A stretch of 64,000 bases of DNA from Phycisphaeraceae bacterium (lineage in GTDB: Bacteria; Planctomycetota; Phycisphaerae; Phycisphaerales; UBA1924). How positions within the stretch are numbered: the first letter of the stretch is position 1; each line of letters starts with the position of its first letter. The position numbers and the translations under genes are program-made. The notes beneath the pieces are model-generated. The model saw nothing but the letters and a program-made list of their open reading frames with translations. It was not told the origin of the DNA and ran no database searches. The stretch is taken from assembly GCA_019636535.1 (NCBI GenBank), contig JAHBXK010000006.1:1-64000 (forward strand), in the 5' to 3' direction. Positions 34,246-43,695 of this stretch are shown in pieces.

Positions 34246-36192
34246 ATGAGACGAGACACCGTCACACAACTCGCGTCGATCGGCGTGATGCTCGCGTTTC
34301 TGGCGGTGTCGGCGGGCACGGCGGCGATGGTGAGTTCGTCGATCGGGCGTAACCGGCTGGTCTACGCCGACTCGGCGGAGAAGGGTGAGCCGCCGGAAGT
34401 GGCGATGGGGATCGCGATGGGGGCGTTCAGGGGCCTGTTCGTGAACTGGCTCTGGATCCGGGCCAACGACCTGAAGGAGCAGGGCAAGTATCACGAGGCG
34501 GTGGACCTTGCGCGGACGATCACGCGGCTCCAGCCGCGGTTCCCGCGCGTGTGGTCGTTCCACGCGTGGAACCTGGCTTACAACATCTCGGTCGTGACGA
34601 ACACGAAAGAGGAGCGGTGGAACTGGGTGAAGGCGGGGATCGACCTGATCCGTCGGCAGGGAATCCCGAACAATCCCGGCAGCATTCTGCTGTACAAGGA
34701 ACTGGCCTGGATCCACCTGCACAAGATCCAGGGGATGATGGACGACGCCCATCAGCACTACAAGCGACAGTTCGCGCATGAGTGGACGGTGAACATGGGT
34801 GCGCCGCCGCGGTTCCCGCGCGAGATGCGCGATCCGAAGGAGCGGGCGCGGTTTTTGGTCGACAACTGGCTCGAGCCGATCGCCTCGGCGGCGGAAACGC
34901 TTGAGGACCTGTACAAGACGAACCCGGGCGTGAGGGCGCTGGTCGAGCGGCTGGAGCGGGAGGCGGGGCAGAAGCCTGACCGATCGCTGCTTGAGTACGT
35001 GGAGGTGATTCGCGCGATCAACCAGGCGACTCGGGGGCTGGATACGCGTCTGCCGCTGCCCGACAGCCCGCTGACGGCGATCCTGACCGATCCGTCGACG
35101 CAGGCGGACGGGAACGCGCTGGTCCGCCACCTTCGCAAGCACCTGCTGAAGACCGAGTACAGCATGGATCCGGACCGGATGATCCGGTACACGCTCAAGT
35201 ACGGGCCGCTGGACTGGCGGAACGCCTCATCGCACGCGGTGTACTGGTCGGCGATGGGATCGGAGGAAGCACTGCTGCGCGCAACCGACGAGAACAAGCA
35301 GGACCTGGACTTCGTGAACACGGACCGGGTGACGATCCAGGCTCTGCAGGACCTGTACCGCACGGGGACGGTGTTCTACGACATCATCAACCCGCGCGGG
35401 TTCCGGCAGATCCCGAGCGCGGACTACATCGAATCGTACGGGAACGCGCTCGCGGAACTGACGGAGCGCTCGCGGTTCGACTCCAAGGCGCGGGTGTTCT
35501 CGTTCTACTCGGCGGGGTACGAGAACTTCCTGCGCGACGCGATCCGCTTCGTGTACCGCAAGGGGGATCGGGCGCGTGCCGAGGAGCTGTACACGCGCCT
35601 ACGGACGTTCGAGGGCATGAACACGCACATGAACGAGATGCGACGCCAGGAGTTTTCGGTGCCGCTGGACGAGTTCGTGAAGAACGAGATCAAGAACGAG
35701 GAGCGCGAGACGAGCCCCGTGGTTGCGTGGAGCGAGATCACAGGGGCGCTGATCAGCGCCTTCTACGACGGCCTGTTGAGCGACAACCCCAAGGTGTTCG
35801 AGGACAACTGGGAGTATGTCAAGATGTTCCACCGGGTCTACCAGGACCGGCAGGACTTCAAGGTGTTCATCAACCGCGAGACGGGCGGGCGGATGGCGCT
35901 GCCGCCGCTGGAGATCATCGCGGCCCAACTGCTCGCGGAGTTGGCGGTGGAGGCGGGCATCCCGGACGGGGCGCTGATGTTCCGTCGAGCGCCCGAGGAA
36001 CTGCGCGGACGGGCGTTCGTGTTCCTTGAGCAATCGGCGCTGCGAGCGGGCCTGGACGCGAACATGGAGGACGGCGGGCCGGGGTTCGAGTTCTGGTTCC
36101 CGCCGCCGGCGAACCTGGACATGTACCGGCGGCTGGTCGCCGCGCAGATCGCGCCGGAGGGCGTGCCGGCGGGACAGAGCGAGATCAAGTGA
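34246..36192 (+). CDS. Membrane-anchored helical-repeat (TPR-like) protein, unknown function
   Basis: A 648-residue protein with one N-terminal helix (SIGVMLAFLAVSAGTAAMV), then a mostly helical body. The segment FVNWLWIRANDLKEQGKYHE followed by AVDLARTITRLQPRFPRVWS has the spacing of tetratricopeptide units (WxxANxLxEQGKYxEAVxLA..I..LxP). Later parts (FYSAGYENFLRDAIRFVYRK and GDRARAEELYTRLRTFEG) repeat the pattern. It lies 73 bp after the ABC permease in the same direction and may be its periplasmic or membrane partner. I do not recognise a named family. Confidence 0.6.
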   Translation: MRRDTVTQLASIGVMLAFLAVSAGTAAMVSSSIGRNRLVYADSAEKGEPPEVAMGIAMGAFRGLFVNWLWIRANDLKEQGKYHEAVDLARTITRLQPRFPRVWSFHAWNLAYNISVVTNTKEERWNWVKAGIDLIRRQGIPNNPGSILLYKELAWIHLHKIQGMMDDAHQHYKRQFAHEWTVNMGAPPRFPREMRDPKERARFLVDNWLEPIASAAETLEDLYKTNPGVRALVERLEREAGQKPDRSLLEYVEVIRAINQATRGLDTRLPLPDSPLTAILTDPSTQADGNALVRHLRKHLLKTEYSMDPDRMIRYTLKYGPLDWRNASSHAVYWSAMGSEEALLRATDENKQDLDFVNTDRVTIQALQDLYRTGTVFYDIINPRGFRQIPSADYIESYGNALAELTERSRFDSKARVFSFYSAGYENFLRDAIRFVYRKGDRARAEELYTRLRTFEGMNTHMNEMRRQEFSVPLDEFVKNEIKNEERETSPVVAWSEITGALISAFYDGLLSDNPKVFEDNWEYVKMFHRVYQDRQDFKVFINRETGGRMALPPLEIIAAQLLAELAVEAGIPDGALMFRRAPEELRGRAFVFLEQSALRAGLDANMEDGGPGFEFWFPPPANLDMYRRLVAAQIAPEGVPAGQSEIK

Positions 36193-36286
36193 CGTGCTCG
36201 TGCGTGATGGATCGGCGCGGCCGGCGCGATCAGCGCGATCGGTGCGAACCGTTTGCGCGTGGTGGTGGTGAGTAGGGGTGAAATGA

Positions 36287-37264
36287 TCACGAGCAGAGCA
36301 GGTCGCGGGCCTCGCGGTAGCGGGCCAGCGTGCCGGCGACGACCGCCTCGGGGAGTTCCGGCCCCGGCTCGGACTTGTCCCACTTGCCGTCGCGCACGAG
36401 TTCTTCGAGGTACTCGCGGAGGAACTGCTTGTCGAAACTCTTCTGAGGTTTGCCGGGCTTGTAGTCCTTGGCGGGCCAGAAGCGGGAACTGTCTGGCGTG
36501 AGCGCTTCGTCGATGAGCACGGGTGGCACCCAGGCGCGGCCAGCGCGGTCGCGTTCGTCGAGGGGGATGCCGAACTCGAACTTGGTGTCGGCGATGATGA
36601 TGCCGCGCGTGAGGGCGTGCTCGGCGGCGGCGTTGTAGATCGAAAGGGAGAGGTCGCGGATGACGCCGGCGGTTTCGAGCCCGACGATCTCGGCCGCGCG
36701 GTCGAAGGAGATGTTCTCGTCGTGGCCGATGGCGGCCTTGGTGGCGGGGGTGAAGATGGGCTCGGGCAGGCGGTCGCACTGCTTGAGGCCGCGGGGGAGT
36801 TTGACTCCGCAGACCGAGCCGGAGGCCTGGTACTCCTTCCAGCCGGAGCCTTCGAGATAGCCGCGGACGACGCACTCGACGGGGATGACCTCGCAGGCGC
36901 GGCAGATGGTGCTGCGGCCCCGGAGGTAGGAGCGGACCTTCGGGTCGGGGCCGATCGCATCGCCGACGGAGTCGGAGTCGGTGGAGATCAGGTGCGACTG
37001 GCAGATCCGGCGAGACTGGATGAACTCGAACCACCAAGAGGAGATCTCGGTGAGGAGCCGGCCCTTGCCCGGGATCGGTGTGGGCATCACGACGTCGAAG
37101 GCGCTGATTCGGTCGGTGGCGACCATGAGCAGGCGGGGGGTCGATCCGGGCACGTCGGGGAGTCGGTAGACGTCGCGGACCTTGCCCCGGCGGACCAGCG
37201 GCAGGTCTGGGGCGGGGGGGGAGGGGGGGGCAGCGCGATCGTGCTCGGCGGGCTGTGCGGCCAT
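36287..37264 (-). CDS. purC: Phosphoribosylaminoimidazole-succinocarboxamide synthase
   Basis: SAICAR synthetase of purine biosynthesis, 325 residues. Family signatures are VRRGKVRDVYRLPD (nucleotide-binding N-terminus), MVATDRISAFDVVMPTPIPGKG, VECVVRGYLEGSGWKEYQ, EPIFTPATKAAIGHDENISF and IIIADTKFEFGI. The enzyme is of the longer, about 300-residue type. Start ATG 37264 follows a TACGAT hexamer by six bases, without a ribosome site. The proline-rich 20-residue leader is not conserved in the family. It is convergent with the 34246 gene and divergent from the GH10-like gene. Confidence 0.95.
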   Translation of the reverse strand: MAAQPAEHDRAAPPSPPAPDLPLVRRGKVRDVYRLPDVPGSTPRLLMVATDRISAFDVVMPTPIPGKGRLLTEISSWWFEFIQSRRICQSHLISTDSDSVGDAIGPDPKVRSYLRGRSTICRACEVIPVECVVRGYLEGSGWKEYQASGSVCGVKLPRGLKQCDRLPEPIFTPATKAAIGHDENISFDRAAEIVGLETAGVIRDLSLSIYNAAAEHALTRGIIIADTKFEFGIPLDERDRAGRAWVPPVLIDEALTPDSSRFWPAKDYKPGKPQKSFDKQFLREYLEELVRDGKWDKSEPGPELPEAVVAGTLARYREARDLLCS

Positions 37265-37270
37265 CGGCGG

Positions 37271-37276
37271 ATCGTA
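37271..37276 (-). promoter_or_regulatory. Candidate -10 element just before purC
   Basis: TACGAT on the minus strand ends six bases before the purC ATG, and no Shine-Dalgarno lies between them. It belongs to the short-leader promoter pattern described in the findings. Confidence 0.4.
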
Positions 37277-37466
37277 GCGACGGGGGTGCGGCCGCAACCC
37301 GTCCGGGGCGGTTCCCAGCAACCCCGGAGCGATGGCGAACGCCTCGGCCTCAACCTCGGGCTCAAGCTTGGCGTTGGCCCCAACCGCACCGCGCGCGAAC
37401 CGATCGGCTACGCTCTGCCCTTGCCCCGTGCGGCGGGTTCGGTATCCGTCGGGAGGGGTCAACCGC

Positions 37467-39233
37467 ATGCTGCGATTCGTCGTCTTCGAGCACTCCGCCG
37501 ACGGTTCTTCGAGCCGGTTACACCCCGCGTGGCCGCTGCGCCACGCGTGCGCCTTCGGGAACGATGATGTGCCGGTGCAGGCCGAGATCCGCGCTGAGCC
37601 GGGCGAGATCGTGTGCGAGACGCGCGGGAACGAATCGACGGGGCTGAGTCTGCAGTTTCCGGTCGATCCGGTGAGCGACGACGCCGGGGCGAGCAGCCCG
37701 GTGTCGTCCGGGTCGAGCCTGGGCCTGATCACGCTGCAGACGTGCCTGTTGCCGCAGCGGGAGCGGCCGTACCTGCTGAGTCTGGAGTTGGCGCGGCATC
37801 GGCTGATGCTGGTGCTGAACAAGATGGAGGATTGGGCGCTGTTCGACGTTGCGCCCGACGACCCGGCGATGGCGCTGTTCGAGCGGGCGCGGCGGGCGTT
37901 TACGGATGCGCTGGTCCTGGCCGCGCGAACGCAGGCGGAGGGGGAGTTCTCGGCGGAGGCGGACCGGCTGTCGCGGCGGGCGCTCTCGATGGCGCTGGAG
38001 GCGGGCGAGCGGATCACGTTGTGGCACGCGACGAGGCAGTTTGCGCGTCGATCGAGCGGGGAACTGGCGGCGGCGGCGGCGAAGATCGCGACGCCGGCGA
38101 ACGCGCTGACCGAGCACGAGTCGGCGCAGTCTCGCAACGCGCTGATCGGGAACGTCGGGGTGATCCTGCCGACGCAGGCGCAGGTGGGGGTGAGCGTGAA
38201 CCCGACGAACTTCGGCCCGGCGCTGGCCAAAGCGGTGACGCTGAGCGCGGACTTTCTGTGCATGCCGATGCGCTGGATCGACATGGAGCCGACGGAGGGG
38301 AAGTACCTGTTCGGCACGACGGACCGGTGGATCGAGTGGGCGGTTCGGACAGCGCGGTTGCCGATCGTGGGCGGTCCGCTGGTGGAGTTGCGGCGCGACT
38401 GCGTGCCGGACTGGCTGTACATCTGGGAGCACGACTACGAGACGCTGCGTGAACTGGTGTACGAGCACGTGAAGAACCTCGTGACGCGGTATCGGCGCAC
38501 GGTGGGGACGTGGACGGTGTGCTCGGGGCTGCACGTGGCGGGGAACTTCGCGTTGTCGTTCGAGCAGGTGATGGACCTGACGCGGCTGGCGGTGATGGTC
38601 GTTCGCAAACTGCAGCCGAGCGCGAAGGTCCAGGTGCAGATCGATCAGCCGTGGGGCGAGTACGTGGCGAAATCGTCGCGGTCGATCCCGCCGTTGATGT
38701 ACGCGGAGATGGTGCTGCAGGCGGGGATCAACCCGGATTTGCTGGCGCTGCGGGTGGAGATGGGGCAACCCGAACCGGGGCAGAGCACGCGCGACATGAC
38801 CGCGTTCTCCGCGCTCTTGGATCGGTACGCAGCGCTCGAGAGGCCGCTGGCCGTTTCGGCGATCAGCGTGCCCTCGCGCGGGCCTGATCCGGAGTCGCTG
38901 GGGCTGAACGGGGAGATGGACCCGGGCTATTACCGCCAGGCGTGGAGCGCGCATGGGCAGGTGGACTGGATGACGCGTGCGCTGGCGATCGCCGCGGCCA
39001 AGCCGTTTGTTCACTCCGTCTGCTGGCACGAGTTGTACGACGTTGCGCCCCCGGCGGGGGCGGCGGGTGCGACGGGCAAACCGGCGGGGGAGATGACGTA
39101 CGACGGGCTGATCGACGCGAGCGGGGAGGCGAAGCCCGCGCTCTGGCGGTTGGCGGAGATCCGGCAGAGCATCCGGGCGAAGAAGTCGCCGCTGACGCTG
39201 CCCGAGCGTCCGGCCGCGCAGACGCTGCAGTAA
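37467..39233 (+). CDS. GH10-like TIM-barrel protein lacking both catalytic glutamates
   Basis: A 588-residue protein from ATG 37467, with GGGAGGGG seven bases upstream. Residues 1-240 are a beta-rich then helical N-terminal region. Residues 250-560 follow the order of a glycoside hydrolase family 10 barrel: MRWIDMEPTEGKYLF (267 onward), the WTVCSGLH strand, a region matching the end of strand 7, and VCWHELYD at strand 8. The acid/base position (canonical NE) reads S353-G354 and the nucleophile position (canonical TELD) reads I466-S467. It has no signal peptide. A xylanase activity is therefore unlikely; a carbohydrate-binding or regulatory pseudoenzyme is more plausible. Neighbouring genes give no substrate hint. 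Confidence 0.65.
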   Translation: MLRFVVFEHSADGSSSRLHPAWPLRHACAFGNDDVPVQAEIRAEPGEIVCETRGNESTGLSLQFPVDPVSDDAGASSPVSSGSSLGLITLQTCLLPQRERPYLLSLELARHRLMLVLNKMEDWALFDVAPDDPAMALFERARRAFTDALVLAARTQAEGEFSAEADRLSRRALSMALEAGERITLWHATRQFARRSSGELAAAAAKIATPANALTEHESAQSRNALIGNVGVILPTQAQVGVSVNPTNFGPALAKAVTLSADFLCMPMRWIDMEPTEGKYLFGTTDRWIEWAVRTARLPIVGGPLVELRRDCVPDWLYIWEHDYETLRELVYEHVKNLVTRYRRTVGTWTVCSGLHVAGNFALSFEQVMDLTRLAVMVVRKLQPSAKVQVQIDQPWGEYVAKSSRSIPPLMYAEMVLQAGINPDLLALRVEMGQPEPGQSTRDMTAFSALLDRYAALERPLAVSAISVPSRGPDPESLGLNGEMDPGYYRQAWSAHGQVDWMTRALAIAAAKPFVHSVCWHELYDVAPPAGAAGATGKPAGEMTYDGLIDASGEAKPALWRLAEIRQSIRAKKSPLTLPERPAAQTLQ

Positions 39234-39330
39234 TCGGCGGGTGTGGTTGGGTACGGCGGGGTGCGGAGAGCGGCGGAGGGGACACATGCGGTGTTGGTTT
39301 GGTGGTTGACGCATTTGGGCGGCTGCGCGG

Positions 39331-39336
39331 TAGACT
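39331..39336 (+). promoter_or_regulatory. Candidate -10 element before the HhH gene
   Basis: TAGACT lies six bases before the GTG start at 39343. TTGACG at 39306-39311 is a possible -35 but with a long 19-base spacer. No ribosome site is present between it and the start. Confidence 0.45.
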
Positions 39337-39342
39337 GCGCTC

Positions 39343-39831
39343 GTGGAGACGGACGCGGACATTTCCAAGCCGGGGAGCGTTTCGGACGCGGGCGCTTCGG
39401 TTGCGCAGCGCATCGGGGCCGGTGTGCTGCTGGTGCTGGGCTTGAGCGCGGCGGTGTTCGGGCTGTCGGAGCGCGAGTCGAGTCTGGGTGGGTCGAGGGG
39501 ATCGGGTGGTCGTGGGCAGGTGCAGTGGACGGTGGTTGCGACGGCGGAGCGGGCCGAGCAGATCGAGGATGGAAGTTCCGCAACGGCTGCGCCGGCGAAG
39601 GCGCTGCGCATCGACTTGAACGCGGCGACGATCGCCCAACTGGAACTGCTGCCGGGCATCGGTCCGGCGAAGGCGCGGGCGATCGTTGAGGATCGCGAGC
39701 GGCGGGGTCGGTTCGGCTCGGTTGAGGATCTGGATCGCGTTGCGGGGATCGGTCCGAAGACCGTCGATCGGCTGCGCGAGCACGTGATCGTTGGGGATGA
39801 GTCATCGGCGGCTCGCGACGCGGGTCGGTGA
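39343..39831 (+). CDS. Helix-hairpin-helix protein, ComEA-like
   Basis: A 162-residue protein with one N-terminal membrane helix (IGAGVLLVLGLSAAVFGL), a Ser/Gly-rich linker, and a C-terminal tandem helix-hairpin-helix: IDLNAATIAQLELLPGIGPAKARAIVE then FGSVEDLDRVAGIGPKTVDRLREHV. This matches the ComEA DNA-binding region involved in uptake of DNA across the envelope. GTG start with no ribosome site; see the adjacent -10 element. It lies 37 bp upstream of mfd in the same direction, which could be chance. Confidence 0.82.
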   Translation: METDADISKPGSVSDAGASVAQRIGAGVLLVLGLSAAVFGLSERESSLGGSRGSGGRGQVQWTVVATAERAEQIEDGSSATAAPAKALRIDLNAATIAQLELLPGIGPAKARAIVEDRERRGRFGSVEDLDRVAGIGPKTVDRLREHVIVGDESSAARDAGR

Positions 39832-39853
39832 GCGTCGGCGCTGGGCCGGCGGA

Positions 39854-39859
39854 TACGAT
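39854..39859 (+). promoter_or_regulatory. Candidate -10 element before mfd
   Basis: TACGAT ends eight bases before the ATG at 39868, with only GC-rich sequence and no Shine-Dalgarno between them. Confidence 0.4.
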
Positions 39860-39867
39860 CGGCCCGA

Positions 39868-42800
39868 ATGGAAGTGTGTCGGCTGCCTGGCGGTGAGCGG
39901 TTCACGGCCGGTGCGCCCGTGCGCGCTCAATCGAGCGCGTCCGCCTCGACGCCGATGATGGCCCCGCGAATGGACCTGATCGCCTCGATTCAACGCACTC
40001 CAGCCCTCGGCCGGCTCGCCGAGGAGACCCGTCGGGCGCTCGCCTCGCCGCGGACGCACCGGTATCTGGAAGCACGCGGGAGCCACGGCTCGAGCGCGGC
40101 TTTCACGGCCGCGGCTTTGGCGCGGGCGGTGGGTCGGACGGTGGTGTATGTGGTGGCGCACCTGGACGAAGCCGACGAATCGGCGGCGGAACTCGCGGCG
40201 CACGGCGTTCGCGTGGGCGTGTTTCCGGCGTTGGAGACGCTGCCGGGTGAGACCGGGGCTTCGGCGGAGTTGCTCGCCGCGCGGCTGGCGGTCGTTCGCG
40301 GATTGAGAGCGCTGCGGGGGGACGGGGACGGGGATGAGCGTGCGCGGCCGGAGGTACTGCTGTGTCCGGTGCATGCGCTCATGCAGCCGGTGCCGGGGCC
40401 GGACCTGCTCGGCTCGGTCAGTCGCACGCTGACCGTCGGCGATCGCGTGGCGCTCGGCGGCGCATCGGGTTTGCTGGCGTGGCTCGATCGTGCGGGGTAC
40501 ACGCGCGTCGACGCGATCGAGGAGGCGGGGGAGTACTCGGTGCGCGGGGGGATCGTCGACATCTTCCCGCCCGCATCGGGGGTGGTGGGGTCGTCGGCCT
40601 CTGGCGGGGCCGGATCGGCCGAGGCGGTGCCCGTTCGGATCGACCTGTTCGGGGACGAGATCGAGCGCATCAACGAGATCGACCTGAGCACCATGGCGTC
40701 GGACCGATCGGTCCGGAGCGTGGAGTTGATCTGCGCCTCGATCGAGCGTGCAACGGGGGTGGAGAGCGCGGCGGACTCAGCAACGTCGGGCGGGAGAGCG
40801 GTGGGGCGTGCGAAGTCGCTTGCGCCGGCGTTGCCCGGCCACGTGCCGTTCACCGACTACTTGCCCGAGGTGTCGGTGTCGTCGGGTGTGGTGGTGGTGC
40901 TGCACGAGACGCTGGAGGTGATCGAGCAGGCGCGCGGGTACTTCGAGCGCGTGACGGACTCGTCGAGCGGCGTGATCGGCCCGCCGGCGGTGATGAAGGC
41001 GCTGCAGGAGCGGTCGTCGGCGTTCATCGAGATCAACCAGTTCTCGCCCGGCACGTCGGGGGCGGTGGGCGTTCGCGTTGAACTGCCGGTGCGGCCCGTC
41101 GAGCCGCTGAACACGCCGGTGCGCGAGGCGGTGGTGCAGTTGGCGGAGTGGTCGGCGACGCAGGGCGTTGCGGTTTACGCGGCCAACGAGGGTGAACTGT
41201 CGAGGCTGCGCGAGTTGATCGCCGAGCACGCGCCGGACTCGGCGTCGCGCATCGGCACGTCGCTCGGCTATGTGCATCGCGGGTTTGTGTGGGAGCCGGA
41301 GGGGGAGAGGAGCGGCGAGGAAGGCGGGCGGCCGCTGGTCGTGCTTCCGTACCACGAGCTGCTGCAACGGTTCGAGGCGAGGCGGACGCTGCACGGCGCG
41401 GCCAAGCGCGGGTTGAAACTGCGTGCTGCGCGCGCGATGGACACGTTCCTCGACTTTGCGCCCGGCGATTACGTGGTGCATCGAGAGCACGGGATCGGGC
41501 AGTTCGTGGGCCTGACGGTGATGAAGGGGCGGGAGGTGCGGGCGAGCAAGCCGGTTGTTCTGCCCGGCGAGAAGAAGCGCAAAGGGCCGAAGGACGCGGG
41601 CTCTCCGGACGGCGCGCAGGCGGGGGAGGAGGAGTTTCTCACGATCGAGTTTGCCGCGCGCAGCCGGCTGCACGTGCCGGCGACGCGGATCGACCAGGTT
41701 CAGAAGTACGTGGGCGGGCTGGGGGCCAAGGGCAAGCCGACGCTCTCAGCGCTCGGCGGCACGCGCTGGAAGAAGCAGAAGCAGGACGTGGCCGAGTCGG
41801 TGCGCGACCTGGCCGCGGAATTGCTGAGGATCAGGGCCGCGCGCGAGAGTCTGCCGGGCACGCGGTTCCCGGCGGACACCTCGTGGCAGCGCGAGTTCGA
41901 GGCCGAGTTCGGCTTTGAAGAGACGCCGGACCAACTGGCGGCGCTCGGGGAGATCAAGCGTGACATGCAGTCGGACCGGCCGATGGACCGGCTGCTGTGC
42001 GGCGACGTGGGGTTCGGCAAGACCGAGATGGCGGTGCGAGCGGCGTTCAAGGCGTGCGAGTTCGGCAGGCAGGTGGCGGTGTTGGTGCCGACGACGGTTT
42101 TGGCGGAGCAGCACGAGCGGACGTTCCGGTCGCGGTTCGCGGACTACCCGTTCCGCGTGGAGAGCCTGTCGCGGTTCAAGACCACGCAGGAGATCAACCG
42201 CCTGCTGGCCGATCTTCGCAAGGGCCAGATCGACGTGGTGATCGGCACGCACCGGCTGATCTCCAAGGACGTGAAGTTCGCAGACCTCGGGCTGGTGGTG
42301 ATCGACGAGGAGCAGAGGTTCGGCGTTGAGCACAAGGAGCGGCTGCTGGCGCTGCGGATGACGGTGGACGTGCTGACGCTGAGCGCCACACCGATCCCGC
42401 GCACGCTGCACCTGTCGATGCTGGGGCTGCGCGACATCTCGAGCCTTGCGACGCCGCCGGTGGACCGGCGCGCGGTGGTGACCGAGGTGATCCCGTACAA
42501 CCCGAGACGCGTGCAGCAGGCGATCGCGCGCGAACTCTCGCGCGGCGGTCAGTGCTACTTCGTTCACAACCGGGTGTACGACATCCAGTCGGTGGCGGAC
42601 GACGTTCAGCGGCTGGCGCCCGAAGCGCGGATCGTGGTGGGGCACGGGCAGATGCCCGACGACGAACTCGAGCGGGTGATGCTGCGGTTCATGCGCGGGC
42701 CGGGGAAGGACGGGGCGGACATCCTGGTCTCGACGACGATCATCGAGTCGGGGATCGACATCCCAACCGCGAACACGATGTTCATCGACCACGCGGAGCG

Positions 42801-43659
42801 GTTCGGGCTGGCCGACCTGCACCAGTTGCGCGGTCGGGTGGGTCGGTCGAAGCATCGGGCGTACTGCTATCTGCTGCTCGATCCCGAGAAGCCCGTGCCG
42901 GAGAAGGCGCTGAAGCGGCTGAAGGCGATCGAGGAGTTCAGCATGCTCGGCGCGGGGTTCAAGATCGCGATGCGCGACCTGGAGATCCGCGGGGCGGGGA
43001 ACATCCTCGGGCCCGAGCAGAGCGGGCACATCGCGGCGGTCGGGTACGAGATGTACTGCCAGTTGCTCGATCGGGCGGTGAAGGAACTGAAGAACGAGCC
43101 GACGCAGGTGGCGAGCGAGACGAGCATCGAGATCGGCGTCACGGGGCTGATCCCGCGCTCGTACATCCCGAGCGATCAGCGGCGGATGGAGGCGTACCGG
43201 AGGCTCGCGGTGGCGCAGAGCGTGGAGGAGTTGCGGAAGGTCGAGGGCGAACTGCGGCAGGCCTACGGCGAGTACCCGGCCGGGGGCGGCGTCGATCGGC
43301 TGCTGCAACTGGCGGAGTTGCGTGCGGCGGCGAGCGAGTTGCAGGTTCGGTCGATCTCGCTGCGCGAGCGAGACGTGCTGCTGCGCGTGCGGCCCGAGTC
43401 GGCGCAGCGCGTGGCGGACCTGCTGAGCGCTGGGGCGGTGTCGTCGTCTTCCGCGGCGGCCTCGACGGTCGCGGTGCTGCCGCCGCCGAAGACCGACGCG
43501 GACCAGGGGCACTGGGAGGTGTACTTCCGGCCGCCGGCGAGTTACCTGCAGCCGGCTTCGCTGGTGGCGGTGCTGAGGAAGCGGCTGGTGGCGAGTCGGC
43601 CCGGCGCTGCCGATGCGGTGGCTCCCGCCGCACCGAGTTCGGTGTCGGCACGCTCATGA
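39868..43659 (+). CDS. mfd: Transcription-repair coupling factor
   Basis: A 1,263-residue SF2 translocase that removes stalled RNA polymerase and recruits UvrA. The N-terminal UvrB-like module (about 70-400) contains DLFGDEIERINEID. The CarD-like RNA-polymerase interaction domain begins FAPGDYVVHREHGIGQFVGL (about 525-640). The translocase has Walker A GDVGFGKT (712-719), the DEEQ box VVIDEEQRFGVEHKE, LSATPIPRTLH, and motifs V/VI STTIIESGIDIPTANT and QLRGRVGRSKHRAYCY. The C-terminal TRCF domain (about 1,040-1,180) is followed by an Ala/Ser-rich tail. All parts are present. The first 30 residues are not conserved; an internal Met 35 is an alternative start, but the -10 hexamer supports 39868. 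Confidence 0.95.
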   Translation: MEVCRLPGGERFTAGAPVRAQSSASASTPMMAPRMDLIASIQRTPALGRLAEETRRALASPRTHRYLEARGSHGSSAAFTAAALARAVGRTVVYVVAHLDEADESAAELAAHGVRVGVFPALETLPGETGASAELLAARLAVVRGLRALRGDGDGDERARPEVLLCPVHALMQPVPGPDLLGSVSRTLTVGDRVALGGASGLLAWLDRAGYTRVDAIEEAGEYSVRGGIVDIFPPASGVVGSSASGGAGSAEAVPVRIDLFGDEIERINEIDLSTMASDRSVRSVELICASIERATGVESAADSATSGGRAVGRAKSLAPALPGHVPFTDYLPEVSVSSGVVVVLHETLEVIEQARGYFERVTDSSSGVIGPPAVMKALQERSSAFIEINQFSPGTSGAVGVRVELPVRPVEPLNTPVREAVVQLAEWSATQGVAVYAANEGELSRLRELIAEHAPDSASRIGTSLGYVHRGFVWEPEGERSGEEGGRPLVVLPYHELLQRFEARRTLHGAAKRGLKLRAARAMDTFLDFAPGDYVVHREHGIGQFVGLTVMKGREVRASKPVVLPGEKKRKGPKDAGSPDGAQAGEEEFLTIEFAARSRLHVPATRIDQVQKYVGGLGAKGKPTLSALGGTRWKKQKQDVAESVRDLAAELLRIRAARESLPGTRFPADTSWQREFEAEFGFEETPDQLAALGEIKRDMQSDRPMDRLLCGDVGFGKTEMAVRAAFKACEFGRQVAVLVPTTVLAEQHERTFRSRFADYPFRVESLSRFKTTQEINRLLADLRKGQIDVVIGTHRLISKDVKFADLGLVVIDEEQRFGVEHKERLLALRMTVDVLTLSATPIPRTLHLSMLGLRDISSLATPPVDRRAVVTEVIPYNPRRVQQAIARELSRGGQCYFVHNRVYDIQSVADDVQRLAPEARIVVGHGQMPDDELERVMLRFMRGPGKDGADILVSTTIIESGIDIPTANTMFIDHAERFGLADLHQLRGRVGRSKHRAYCYLLLDPEKPVPEKALKRLKAIEEFSMLGAGFKIAMRDLEIRGAGNILGPEQSGHIAAVGYEMYCQLLDRAVKELKNEPTQVASETSIEIGVTGLIPRSYIPSDQRRMEAYRRLAVAQSVEELRKVEGELRQAYGEYPAGGGVDRLLQLAELRAAASELQVRSISLRERDVLLRVRPESAQRVADLLSAGAVSSSSAAASTVAVLPPPKTDADQGHWEVYFRPPASYLQPASLVAVLRKRLVASRPGAADAVAPAAPSSVSARS

Positions 43660-43681
43660 AAGCGTGCGAGGCCGCTTCCGA

Positions 43682-43687
43682 TACACT
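43682..43687 (+). promoter_or_regulatory. Candidate -10 element before the first zinc-ribbon membrane gene
   Basis: TACACT ends eight bases before the ATG at 43696; no ribosome site is visible between them. Confidence 0.4.
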
Positions 43688-43695
43688 CCTGTTTC

